Source: Rhodosporidiobolus odoratus (taxonomy: Eukaryota; Basidiomycota; Microbotryomycetes; Sporidiobolales; Sporidiobolaceae). Taken from it: a stretch of 64,000 nucleotides of DNA. Within the stretch, counting starts at the first letter, position 1, and every line of letters starts with the position of its first letter. The translations under genes and the position numbers were made by a program. Under the pieces are notes generated by a model, which was not told where the DNA came from, ran no database searches, and saw nothing but the letters and a program-made list of their open reading frames with translations. The stretch is from positions 682,001 through 746,000 of the forward strand of contig JAOANU010000004.1 of assembly GCA_034387635.1 (NCBI GenBank). Direction: 5' to 3'. This document shows, one piece after another, positions 54,098 to 64,000 of the stretch.

Positions 54098-55770
54098 CTA
54101 CTTCGACCCGTCGACGCCGTCCTTGGGCCACAAGAAGCCAAATGTGTCCGGCTTGGTACCGCTTTGGACACCTGTCAGAGCCTGGAGGAGCTCGAGGGTG
54201 CGCGGCCCAGCGTTCTCACCGTCGCCAATGACGATCTTTTTCGGCGAGTCGGGCGAGTCGTTGTAGGTGATTGAGCGAATGGGAGTGATGGCCTGCGAAA
54301 GACATCGTCAGGCTCCGAAAGTAGATGAGTGCCCTGGAGAACAGCAAAGAATGACGTACTGCTGCAGTACCACAAGCCATAACCTCCGCGAACCCTCCCT
54401 CGATGACCTCCTTGAACGGCACAGGACGCAGTTCAACTTCCCATCCAAGACTCGTCGCAATGTCGACAAGCGACTTGGTCGTAACACTCTTGAGGATACT
54501 CTCCGAGCGTGGGACGACGAAGGTCGGTTTGGCATCGGGCGACGAAGGCTTCTTGATGGCGACGAAGTTGGAAGTCGAAAATTCGTCGACATGGGTGCGA
54601 GTCTTGGAATCGAGGTGGAGAGTGATGGCGTATCCCTTTTCCTTCCCTTCCTTCTGGAATTTGAGGATTGGAGCGTAGTTACTGATCACGAGGTTGCGGA
54701 GGGGTTGTGGAGGATTTCGGAGGGGTCGCGAGAGTGTTAGCTAGGGAAAAAGGGAAGGAGAATAATGACAACGTACCCCGCAAGCTTGTACGATCCAGTG
54801 CCCTTGGGCGCTGCCCGGTCAAACGACTCGACGACGACAGCATCAACAGCAGGAGCCTTGCCCCCGGCCGAGCCGTAAAGAGAACCGGTAGGCGTAACAT
54901 AGACGATAAAGGTAAACTCGTCTGGCGCCATCAGGCCGAGTTGAGCGCCCCTGCAACGAGCGGAGGGTCAGCATATTAGCTTTCCCCCCCTCTCTCTCGC
55001 TACCGATGCTCAATACTTTCAGCCAAGAAAATACGGCAGTAAGGGAAAAACGGTAAGAAGAGGGGGGAAGCAGACTGCGGGAAACGACGACGTACGAAGC
55101 AAACAACAAAGGCCGAACATACATCGACCCGCTCGCACCATAGGGAGCGTGAGGGGGAACGAGTTCAAGATTCCTTCCCACCGCCAACTCCACCGCCTCG
55201 AGGAAAAGCTCTTCTGGAACGGCGGGGATGGAGACAGCTTCGCCCGAGTACGACATGCGGGCGGCATTCTCTTGAGGACGGAAAAGGCGGACTTGGCCGT
55301 CTTCATGACGGAACGCTTTGAGACCTTCGAAACAGGAAGAACCGTAATTGAGGGCTACGCTTCCAATGTGCAATTTGAGGTAGGGCTGCAAGACAGATGC
55401 ATGAGCGTGCAGACTTTCGGCCAGTCGCAGGTAGACGAAGGAGGACCGGCGGCAGACATATTTGTCGAGGTGGAACGAAAAATCGTAAAGAAGTCGGCGG
55501 TTCGGACAAGTTCGGAGAGGAAGTAGCGACGAACCTCTTTGACCCATTCCGCCTTGCCCCATGCCCCATCTTTGTAGGTGTACTGAACGTGTCCATTGGT
55601 CTCGTACAGACCAAAGGCCAGCTGCGGGTGCGATCAAGGCGGTTCGAAGTCAGTGGGGGGTGAGGCCGGTGAGGGGGCTCGGGAAGGAACGGACAGCAGG
55701 ACAGAGGGGAGCGTGACAGACAGACCTTGGACCAGTCGAAGGTTGACGAAGGAGGAACGACCGCAGGCAT
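54098..55770 (-). CDS. Branched-chain amino acid aminotransferase
   Basis: This PLP enzyme of fold type IV interconverts Leu, Ile and Val with their keto acids. The ATG at 55768-55770 (M-P-A-V-V-P-P-S) is the first Met of the frame; the open frame upstream lacks an ATG. Exons give F-G-L-Y-E-T-N-G-H-V-Q-Y, Y-G-S-S-C-F-E-G-L-K-A-F-R, V-R-L-F-R-P-Q-E-N-A-A-R-M, Y-V-R-P-L-L-F-A, Y-V-T-P-T-G-S-L-Y, then G-S-Y-K-L-A-G-N-Y-A-P with the Schiff-base Lys, S-N-F-V-A-I and A-C-G-T-A-A. It ends D-G-V-D-G-S-K at 54098. There is no clear mitochondrial presequence, so the cytosolic isoform is more likely. At least six introns interrupt it. Confidence 0.88.
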
Positions 55771-55983
55771 TTCGACGAGTAAAGGAGGATTCCAAGAAAC
55801 CCGGAAGGAAACTTTCCGAAAGGCCTGCCGCAGCGGCGCAAACTCCGAGTTGACTCGCTTCTCGTCTTGACTGAAGCCTAGGCAATTAGGCAAGTATTAC
55901 GAAGCTAAGTGTGACCCCTCCCTACCCAAGACAGCACAACATCAATCCCAAACACGACAACCTCTCCCCTTCCTCCTTTTCCT

Positions 55984-58162
55984 CTATTTCTTTCCCTTGC
56001 CCAGTACTTTCCCAATCGCACTCTTTACCACACTCCCCGCCTTTTCCATCTCCTTCTTCGTCAAAGCCGCCGTAACACAAATCCGAATCGAAGGCCGATG
56101 CTCGACCAACTCCTGCGCCCAATTCCGCTTGGTCGTCGACAGCAACACCCCATTCTCAGCCGCGAGGTCCACAATCTCCTGCAGTAACCGTTCTTGCTCG
56201 TCTCGTGCCGTTTCGGCTTCCATCTGGGCTTCGACGGCGAGGTTGGGCCCTTGCCCTCGGACCGACAGAGCACTGCTCAACCCCGTCGAAGGGCGGCTGG
56301 GCGGGTGACTCACATTCGAGTGACTGCGAGCTCGAGTGACGCGACCTTCGCTCGCCGACTGCGCCTTGTGCAGCGCGTCGAGAACTGAAGGCTTGATCGA
56401 GAAGTGGATGAGGGGGGACATCTCGGCAGAAGGAATCTCGATCGTCGGGATGTGGTCGAGGACGTTACGAAGAGCCCGAACGTTGGTAGGAAGGGCGGCG
56501 AGAGGGTGCGCAGGGTCGGAGGACGAGAGTGGACCAGAGAGGAGCGAGATTGCTTCGGAACCAGCGACGGCGAGAAGCGGAGGCAGAGAGGCGGAAAAGA
56601 CTGAGGCGGGCGAATTGATGCGCTGTTTACAGGGAAAATGTCAGTAACGTGTACTGCCTCAATTGGGGTGAGCTTGACTGACCTGGTGCATCACAACATG
56701 CGAAGAGCCGACACAGAAACCGCCACCTGCGCCAAGACCAGTTGCCATCGACCCTGTGAGGATATCGACCGCAGTGGCCTGCTTGGAGTCCCTATTAGCA
56801 CCGCCCTCTTAGCTCAAAGAGTAACAGGGAACGCACCGGAACGTCGAAGACCTCAGTGACACCGCGACCAGTCGGGCCAACGACGCCGAAAGACCAAGAC
56901 TCGTCAAGGATTAGGCGATACTTGTACTTGTTCTTCAGTTCAATCTGCATAGGCGGAGAGGTTCAGTAAGCCAGCCAGCTCGGGATGCATGGCAGAAGGA
57001 GGTATGAGACGACATACGATCTTGGGGAGGTTGACCATACTTCCATCGCCCTCAAAGATACCCTCGGTAATGATGAACCGACGACTAGCAGTCGGGTTCC
57101 TCCTGTACTTCTTGTCCTCCTTCCTGATGCTCTCAAGGATGCGCTCGAGACCCTCATAGTCCCCATGCTCGTACCAACGAATATTCGACCGGGAGATTTG
57201 GATTCCCTTCTGAATGGCAAAGTTGACCCCACGGTCGGCAATGATGATGTCGCCACGCTTGCAGAAGGACGGGATGACGGAAGAGATGCAGCTGAACGCG
57301 TGGGAGTAGATGATGCAGGCGGGGACGCGGAGGAAAGCAGCGATGTCGCGTTCGAGTTCAAGGTGGACGTCTGTCAAACAAGCTTGAGATTCGGTCGCAA
57401 GCGAAGAGGAGCGAAAAAAATGGACGTACCGAACATGCCGTAGAAGCCAGCGGGTCCGCAGGATCCCACTCCATACCTCCGCAATGCCGTAGCCGCCTTT
57501 TCCCTCAACCTATCATTGGTAGACCACCCGCCAAAATTGATACTCGCCAAGTTGAGCACCAGCTTTCCGGGTTGATCAAGCGACATGGGCTGTTCCGGGT
57601 CGTGCGGGTCTTGACCGGGTTGAGGGAAAATGATGCGAGGACGAGGTCCGGTTGAACCGACGACGATGGGAGGGTGAAGGGGGGTTTGCTGATTCGGGGG
57701 AAGGAGGGGTTCGGGAGTCCAATCCGCTACGAGCTCGTTGATTTCCTGCAAGGCAGCGTAACGCAAAGAAAGGTTACTCTCCCGTTTCAAAAGGGCGCGA
57801 CTGCCAATCTGTGTGGTGAAAAAGGTTGACGGACGGAGACCGGACGCTGTACTCACCTTCTCATTGAGCTTTACGAAGTTCTTCCCCGAGCTCTCTCCCT
57901 TTGTACGGGCCATCAAATACGTCCGCACGATGAAGAAGACGAGGAGGACCTCGAGAACGGTTCGAAGCGGGTCGTCTTGGTGACTGGCTTTGAGGTATCG
58001 CCATACGATTGCTGAGCCTGGTACTCGTGAGCTGACATCTCCTAGTCGGTTGAGGGCAGTCGAGAAGGCGGCGACGAGTTCGGCGGCTCCGGCGGGAAGG
58101 GAAGATGGGACGGGAGGGATGGACGTAGCGAAGGGTGCTGGTGTGACAAGTGTAGACGCCAT
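55984..58162 (-). CDS. LCB1: Serine palmitoyltransferase subunit 1
   Basis: This is the first step of sphingolipid synthesis at the ER. Lcb1 pairs with the catalytic Lcb2. The ATG at 58160-58162 begins M-A-S-T-L-V-T-P. A membrane segment ([12 protein letters not shown]) precedes the aminotransferase fold: [45 protein letters not shown] and [13 protein letters not shown]. The last motif has no PLP-binding Lys, as expected for Lcb1 and not Lcb2. The C-terminal exon has a Ser/Arg-rich insert before R-P-S-I-R-I-C-V-T. The stop is at 55984. About six introns interrupt it. Confidence 0.93.
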
Positions 58163-58407
58163 TTTTGCCTTCTTCGTGAACAAGTAAAGCAATGTGTACG
58201 AAGAGAGGAGCGCAACGCGTGCCGAAGCGAAGGGGCCGAAGCGGGACAGTCATCAAACAACATCCCGCACAGTGGACAGCTAGACTGGGTAGAAGCGACG
58301 ATACAATTGCGAGTGAACGAGAATGCGCGCTACAATATCCACGACTGGAGCATGCTGAGATCCAACGTGACCCCAAACCTCCTTCCCAAACTCTCCTCGT
58401 CTGATTC

Positions 58408-59380
58408 CTAATCCTGCTGCAGGAGGAAGCCCACGCCTGTCGACTTTAGTTTTCGCTCAAAGTTGCTGTACCTGTGGAGTGTGGACGAACCGAGTCATCA
58501 GGGCGCGTTCAGGAGGGCAGAGAGGAGGGAAACCTGCGTACCATTTCGTTACGAGCGAGAAGTCAATCCATGAACCCGAACCATCTGGCAGAGGTTGCAC
58601 AAAGCCAGCCAAAGCGTTGTAAAGGTTCTTCCCCACCATCTGCGCCAGCAGGACCGGGTCTGGGCCCGCACCTCGCGCCGGTACCAGCGCAGTCGAATTG
58701 CTTGGGTTCGCAGCGGTGGCGGCGGCATTCTGGCTCAGCGCAGCTGTTTGTGCTTCAACAGATTGTAGAGGCTCGCAGAGGATGCCGAGTGTAGCGGTTG
58801 AGGATGAGGCTGAAGCGTTGAAGGTGGAAGAAAAGGCGGTCGAGGATGGGATGAAGGTATTTCGGAGGCGGAAAATCGCGGAGGGTTTGGCGTTTGTCAA
58901 GCTGTAGTACAAGCGTCGGCGCTCTATCATCACTGCCGAGCAGAGTGGAGGAAGAGGGCAAACCTTCCAATGAGCTGCCAGCCTTTACCTCTGTGAGAAG
59001 AAAAGAAAACGGTAGGGCAGCGGTGTCAGCTCTGCACGGATCTACCCCGAGAAAGATGTTACTCACGGTACTTCGAGGTGTATCGTGCACCCATAGCCGT
59101 CGGGGAAGGGAGCCTGGCCGGTCAAGAAGACGGCGACATGGTTCAGCTGGTCTGCCTGCTCGATGTGCGCTGCGAAGCGCTCTGGCGAGTCGGGGACTTG
59201 GGTAACGGGCTGTCTACGAGTGTTGTATGAATGGTCAGCGAGCTGGGTCAGCCTGGGGATTGAGCAGAATCGGAGACGTACACGAGCCGACCTGACAAAG
59301 GGAGGAAGGGTCAGCGAGGTGAAGGGGCAAGGTGAGGAAGGAAGGAAGAGCGGCCCACCAGGTACCAACAAGGCGAACAT
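58408..59380 (-). CDS. Hikeshi / OPI10 family Hsp70 nuclear import carrier
   Basis: Hikeshi family proteins bring Hsp70 into the nucleus under heat stress; yeast Opi10 is the namesake. The start reads M-F-A-L-L-V-P-G-R-L-V-Q, matching the family, but only when a 22-nt first exon (59380-59359), a 10-nt microexon (59291-59282) and a third exon starting at 59213 are joined. Then come H-V-A-V-F-L-T-G-Q-A-P-F-P-D-G-Y-G, N-A-K-P-S-A-I-F-R-L and L-G-I-L-C-E-P. A linker rich in Ala and Asn follows, then K-W-Y with N-F-E-R-K-L-K-S-T-G. The stop is at 58408. The protein is a little longer than the roughly 200 residues of the human one. Confidence 0.9.
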
Positions 59381-59798
59381 ACTGCAGAGGTGCAGAAAGC
59401 TAGTCAAGTGTGTAGAGAAGAGAGAGAGGAGGCGTTGGCGGGAGAAGATTGACGGGGTGTTGCATTAAGGATGGCGGCCGTCGACACGGCAGTAACGAGG
59501 GGACAGGTAGCTCATGGTCAAACAGACCAACGTTACAAGCGACTCAACACTACGGCAGCACGCAGCGAGTGTAAGTCGACTTGTTGTCACTGTGACTCTC
59601 ATCGCTTTGAATACAAGACTCGCTTCTCGATTCACTCGCAGCCTCTCTCCAGCCTGTATACACCGGCAAGCACTTCCTCAAGACACCACACACCAACACG
59701 ACAACATCTCGCATGCCGAGACGCGCACCGCGTTGAATCGATTGTAGAGCCACCCACGCGCCAACCCAGCGCGTCCTCACTCAATTCACCTACTCGAA
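59381..59798. promoter_or_regulatory. Divergent promoter, 418 bp
   Basis: This is shared by the Hikeshi gene (minus) and the GT90 gene (plus). A GA-rich patch lies near 59,425-59,455. No site is assigned. Confidence 0.45.
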
Positions 59799-62700
59799 AT
59801 GGATCCCGCTCTCCTCCCTCTACACCGCAATCAGCAACCTGATTCGACCGCTCAGTCGGTGGACAACTCCGCGACAGCCGCCATGCCAAAGCAACCACCC
59901 GCACCACTAGGCAATTCCCTTGTTCTCCCTCTCCCCCACTCTCAGCACCAACGCACTTCTCCACCGCTTGCCGCCATTCCCTCCTACTCGAAACCTGGAT
60001 TCGGTCCACGACAGTCGTTCGTACCTTCGACCCCAAACTTTACCGTCCCTTCGCCCGAGACCAGCTTTGCCGACCTACCCGAATCTTCACACCTCTCAGC
60101 CTTGCCCGGAGCTGCAGGAGATCAGTCCGCACAGCGAGATGCTCCTCGGAATATCCTCGCCTCGTCGACTTCCTCGGCCCACTCCATACACTCGAGTGCC
60201 GACTACTTCTCCAGCAGCCTGAGCGAGAAGTACCCTCCAGCTCGAGGCAATCACGCTGCCTCCTCCGTCCACCTACCTTTGCTAGGCCCCAGCGCGCTCG
60301 AAGACGACGAGTCTCCTGACCATGAGTACCACTCGGCGGGACGAGCAAGTGTCGGGCGAATAGGTCCTGGGTCGGGCAAGCTGGGAGGATTGCTGCAAAC
60401 CAGGGCGCGGCTGCACCCGCTAGCTCTGGTACCAGCTTTCTTCATCGGAGTAGTAATCGCAATGAGCGGTATGCTGGGACCGCCTCTGCGACATGTGGGA
60501 TCGGGGAAGAACCTGATGAGCGCGCTCAAGGTGCGTCTTTTCTCGTGTCCCCCTGCGGCCGTCTCGCTGATTCCATGCACAACTTGCAGTCCCCATTCTC
60601 TCAATCTGCCATCGACCCTCATAACTACACCATTCACTCTTCCGGCCACCTCTTCGTCCGCCCTTCCGCTCTGCATCCTTCTTCCGATTCTTCACCTTAC
60701 TCCGCTGCGGAAGCAGCACGGCTCGGCCCGCATGCCATGCGACATCCTATTTACGACCTCATTGCAAACGCGACGAAAACATGGGAGAGTAAGGTGGCGA
60801 GGCAGAGCAAGACGTTGGAGCAAGCGGTCAAGGAGTACAAGCGGAGGTTTGGCCGACGACCACCCAAGGGGTTTGATGACTGGTTAGTCTGGTCTCTGCC
60901 GGTTAACAACTCGAGAGCCTCGCTTACAGAATACTTGTTACTTCAGGTTCCGCTTCGCCCAGGAGAACGACGTCGTCTTGATTGACGAATTCGACCAGAC
61001 CTTCAACGACATCTTCCCCTTCTACGCCATGCCCCCCTCGACCCTCGCCGACCGCGCCGAGCGACTTCAAGTCGACGCCTCAACCTTCAGCATGATTATC
61101 AAGAATGGCAAGGTCGACATCGTGGGAGCGCATGCCAAGGATGGACGGGCCAAGGATCAGGCTGCGCTGATGAAGCGGTGGGCGAGGTGGGTGCCTGATG
61201 TCAATATTTCCATGTCGGCGCACGATGGACCGAGTATCATCATGGATTGGCGAGGGAGGCAGCGGCATCACGATGCGGCGAAGAAGGGGACTTGTGCGTT
61301 TTTCCTCCTCTCCAGTATTCCCGAGCTCGCTGTCCTGACTGAGCGTGCTGTCACCGTGTGTAGATCTGTCTAAAACCCAGCTTGACGAGGTAGATGAGGA
61401 TGCTGCGTGCGCTGGCCCTTTGCCTTGTCCCGCGTTGTCGTGCTTACTCTGCTGATTTGTGCAGGTTCTGGGGTTTCCCTTTGGCTTGTCCGCCTCAGTC
61501 TCGATTACGGCGAGCGTACGACGGACTTGAGATCGACAATCTGCCTCGAGGACCGAGTTATGTCTACGACCACCTCAAGACGATGGATATGTGCGAGAAC
61601 CCGGAATGGCAGTACCTTCACGGCGAGCCTCTCTCCCTCCACACCGTTGCTGCATTCGAGTCTAACTTTCTTGCTCACTACATTCTTTGCAGGCTTCACC
61701 TCTTGGCCCGGCATGCGACCTCAAACCCTCCGCCCCCTCTTTTCCTTCGCGAAAACCTCTATGCACTCTGACATCCTCCTCACGCCTCTCGAGCAATACT
61801 GGGACATCGAATCCTACGACCCCGCCTGGGAAAACAAGAAGTCGAACAAAGCCGTATGGCGGGGTTCGACAACGGGCGTATGGTTCGATCGAGGGACATG
61901 GTGGCGCTCTTCTCAGCGAGTTCGGTTGTGGTTCATGGGTAAGGACAAGGCGGGAAGTCGACGAGTCCGTTTCTCAGGTGAAGGTCTCGAAACCCCTCCC
62001 GGCGTACCCAGTCTCGTCGAACGAAACGTCAGCACCGTCGCCCTCATGAACCAATACATCGACTTTGCCTTTACGGGCAAAGCGGGTCAATGCAGCGAGG
62101 AGGATGGGAGTTGCGAGGCGGTTAGGCAGTTGTTTGATTTTCAGAGACCGTTTGGGTGGAATGAGGCAAATGAGTACAAGTATATGTTGGATTTGGATGG
62201 GAATGCTTGGAGTGGGAGGTTTCATCGATTGCTGTCGACCAACTCGGTCGTACTAAAGAGTACCATCTTTCCTGAATGGTTCGTCTTTCTCCTACCCCTT
62301 TTTCGCTTTCGCTGGCTTAACCTGTTCAACGACGCATTGCAGGTACGCCGGATGGATCCAGCCCTGGGTACAGTACGTCCTTCCCCTGTCTTTTTCTCCC
62401 TCTCCCTTCCTGAGCCTCATCTGCTTTTCTTCGCAGCTACATCCCCCTCAAAATCGACTACACCGACCTCTTTGACATCATGGCCTTTTTCGCCGGCGAC
62501 CTCGACGGTAAAAACGATCACGACCTCCTCGCCAAGCAAATTGCCGACAATGGAAAAGACTATGCTCAGCGATTCTGGCGGTACGCCGATATGGAAGCTT
62601 GTGCGTGTCTCCCCTTCTCTTTCGACTACTGATCGGGCGAGACTGATCGGCTTTGACTGCGCAGATTTCTTCCGGCTCGCACTCGAGTGGGCGCGTGTCA

Positions 62701-62807
62701 CTGGTTCGTACCGTTCTCGCTCTCGGATGTCGCTATGCCTGCTGATTATCGAGAACTATCTCTGCAGCGCCAGATCGGTCTTCGATGGATTACACCGGAC
62801 CCGGTAG
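59799..62807 (+). CDS. CAP10-like glycosyltransferase, GT90 family
   Basis: This is a type II Golgi protein of the family that includes the cryptococcal capsule protein Cap10 and xylosyltransferases. The ATG at 59799 (M-D-P-A-L-L-P-L) opens a long cytosolic Ser/Pro-rich N-terminus, then one membrane helix (L-V-P-A-F-F-I-G-V-V-I-A-M). The lumenal part includes P-I-Y-D-L-I, R-R-P-P-K-G-F-D-D-W, D-E-F-D-Q-T-F-N-D-I and F-W-G-F-P-L-A-C-P. The catalytic CAP10 blocks are K-A-V-W-R-G-S-T-T-G and M-L-D-L-D-G-N-A-W-S-G-R-F-H-R-L-L with F-P-E-W. About nine introns interrupt it. The last exon is uncertain: the frame ends at 62807, but a small intron near 62,700 would give another tail. Donor, acceptor and product are not readable from sequence. 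Confidence 0.86.
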
Positions 62808-63070
62808 CTAGGCGTGTGGTACTGTAGGTGAAGCAAGGATCGCACGAGTTTATACGCATTGTTACGCATTGTTCCGGTACTCTCCCATAGCTCTCTCTTC
62901 GCGTTGATATTCAGCATTCGTCGAATCGTGGCTATATCCCTATTAGACTAGGTTGCTACGGAAAGGCTAAGGCTGCTGCGGCTGGTCGACCGCGCCGGAC
63001 CTGTGACCGGCATGCACGATCAGCTCGTTGCGAAGATCGGCAGCGGTGGCATGAGGAATGGAAGGTCCCC

Positions 63071-63943
63071 TCACCGTCGCTCAAAGAACTCCTTGTAAGC
63101 AGCGGCAGTTGGCGCTTGAACAGGTTCCCGGGATATATCGTTGGTGAGCAAGGGGTAGTGCGTTTCAGAGTCGAAGCCGCTGCGGTAAGACACCGGAAAA
63201 GAGTACGTCAAGGCTTGAGAGCGGCGCTAAGCACAAAAAGGTAAGAATACCCACCTCAAGTCGCCGCAAGCGACAAAGGGCGCAATGTACCGCATTGCAC
63301 CCGCCAAGTCGTTCTTCCCTCCGCTTTCAGTCTCAGGCTTGGCTTCGGTAGAATAGGAGAAGTCGAGAAGCGGCTTGGTCAGGTCGGAGGTGAAGCCTTC
63401 TCTGAAGCCTTCGCAGACGACGAAAGCCTCTGAGGGTGTCGAGAGGCGTCAGTCAAGACCGTCGGAATGGAGAGGTGGAGGAAGGCGAGAACGTGCCCAT
63501 ACTGCTATTCCGAGAACTGCGAGGTTTGGCGCAAGTTACTCGGTCGAAGAAGCACCGCAGCTGGTCATACAGCAGAGTGACGTCTCGCCCACGGAATATC
63601 TTGGCGACGAAGGTGCCGCCTGGTCGGAGGACGTGGAAGGTGATGTTGAGTGCCTGCGAGCCAGCACTGATCAAAAGGTGTGCCAATGGGAACAAGGCGT
63701 GGCGGTTACGCACAGCAAGAAGAAGCTGGGCTTGAACGAATTCGTCCAGGTCGTGTAGACCGGTGACTGTGAATGGGAGGTCAGCGGGTCGACTGGCAAG
63801 ATGGAAAGAAAAGACGAACCATCGGGTGCTCCGTCGCATACGACGAGATCCGCCAATCCTCCCTTGAAATGACTGATGATCTGTTCCGCGGTACTCGTCT
63901 TCGTGATGTCGCCTTCGATCTGAACGACGCCGGGGAGAGGGGC
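63071..63943 (-). CDS. TRM7: tRNA 2'-O-methyltransferase Trm7 (FtsJ family), 3' part
   Basis: Trm7 methylates the ribose at positions 32 and 34 of tRNA anticodon loops. The first exon or exons lie beyond the right edge. A TTTTGCAG acceptor ends at 63944, and the in-window part begins [17 protein letters not shown]-binding and catalytic blocks follow: L-V-V-C-D-G-A-P-D (Asp), [24 protein letters not shown] (Lys), K-P-R-S-S-R-N-S-S and E-A-F-V-V-C-E-G-F (Glu). The last exon has [15 protein letters not shown] and ends F-F-E-R-R at 63071. Confidence 0.9.
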
Positions 63944-64000
63944 CTGCAAAACCGACATGTTTAGCAGATGCGAGGAGGAAAAGGAAAGGAAACCAAGTAC

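Noticed and set aside
55771..55893. N-terminal extension (mitochondrial presequence) on the branched-chain aminotransferase
   Set aside because: The frame is open and basic but has no ATG upstream of 55770, so a cytosolic start is simpler.

Overview
The window looks like a gene-dense basidiomycete nuclear chromosome. Genes are split by many short introns (about 50-80 nt, GTNNGY donors, YAG acceptors), intergenic gaps are small, and the DNA is GC-rich with pyrimidine-rich tracts. The gene set includes a fungal-type homocitrate synthase, a CAP10-like GT90 glycosyltransferase, Bem1, an Mkk1/2-type MAPKK and a single-pass membrane protein with a fungal jelly-roll ectodomain. A Pucciniomycotina (Rhodotorula-like red yeast) source is my inference. 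No bacterial signals (operons, Shine-Dalgarno sites, CRISPR) are present. Many protein ends had to be rebuilt across introns by eye, so exon borders are models unless stated otherwise.

Layout, left to right. 1-3.6 kb: a truncated gene, a small internally repeated protein and a single-pass membrane glycoprotein, all on minus. 4.1-6.3 kb: SPT8 of SAGA (minus). 6.8-10.1 kb: ribosomal protein eS21 and ATG22 (plus). 10.3-12.3 kb: SND2/TMEM208 and TRAPPC2/sedlin (minus). 12.6-15.1 kb: a 713-residue UBZ4 zinc-finger protein (plus). 15.6-17.6 kb: homocitrate synthase (plus).

17.6-24.5 kb is an accessory, lower-coding stretch. It holds an exact 540-bp second copy of the 3' end of the homocitrate synthase gene, a diverged repeat pair, small tandem repeats, an orphan coding-like fragment, a DUF6534-like membrane protein and a decayed short-chain dehydrogenase.

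24.6-31.3 kb: mitochondrial bL19 (minus), a long eIF4A-like protein whose helicase motifs are degraded (plus), and a class 1A dihydroorotate dehydrogenase (minus). 31.7-37.8 kb: a 6,065-bp tyrosine-recombinase retrotransposon of the DIRS order with Ngaro/PAT-type split direct repeats, carrying Gag, RT-RNase H and recombinase on minus.

39.0-64.0 kb returns to housekeeping genes: M28 aminopeptidase, a DUF1748 protein, SURF6/Rrp14, an MFS sugar transporter, BEM1, an MKK1/2 MAPKK, a branched-chain aminotransferase, serine palmitoyltransferase LCB1, Hikeshi/OPI10, a GT90 glycosyltransferase and TRM7, whose 5' end lies beyond the window. Themes that recur are amino-acid metabolism (lysine, branched-chain), polarity and cell-wall signalling (Bem1, MKK1/2), ER targeting and trafficking (SND2, TRAPPC2) and ribosome biogenesis or translation (eS21, bL19m, SURF6, TRM7, the eIF4A-like protein). 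Nothing shows that neighbours form a functional cluster.

The most unusual items are the eIF4A-like pseudohelicase, the retroelement with its complete split direct repeats and 4-bp flanking repeats, the exact partial duplication of the homocitrate synthase gene, and a set of extremely small exons (a first exon of only ATG, a 10-nt internal microexon, a 12-nt last exon).
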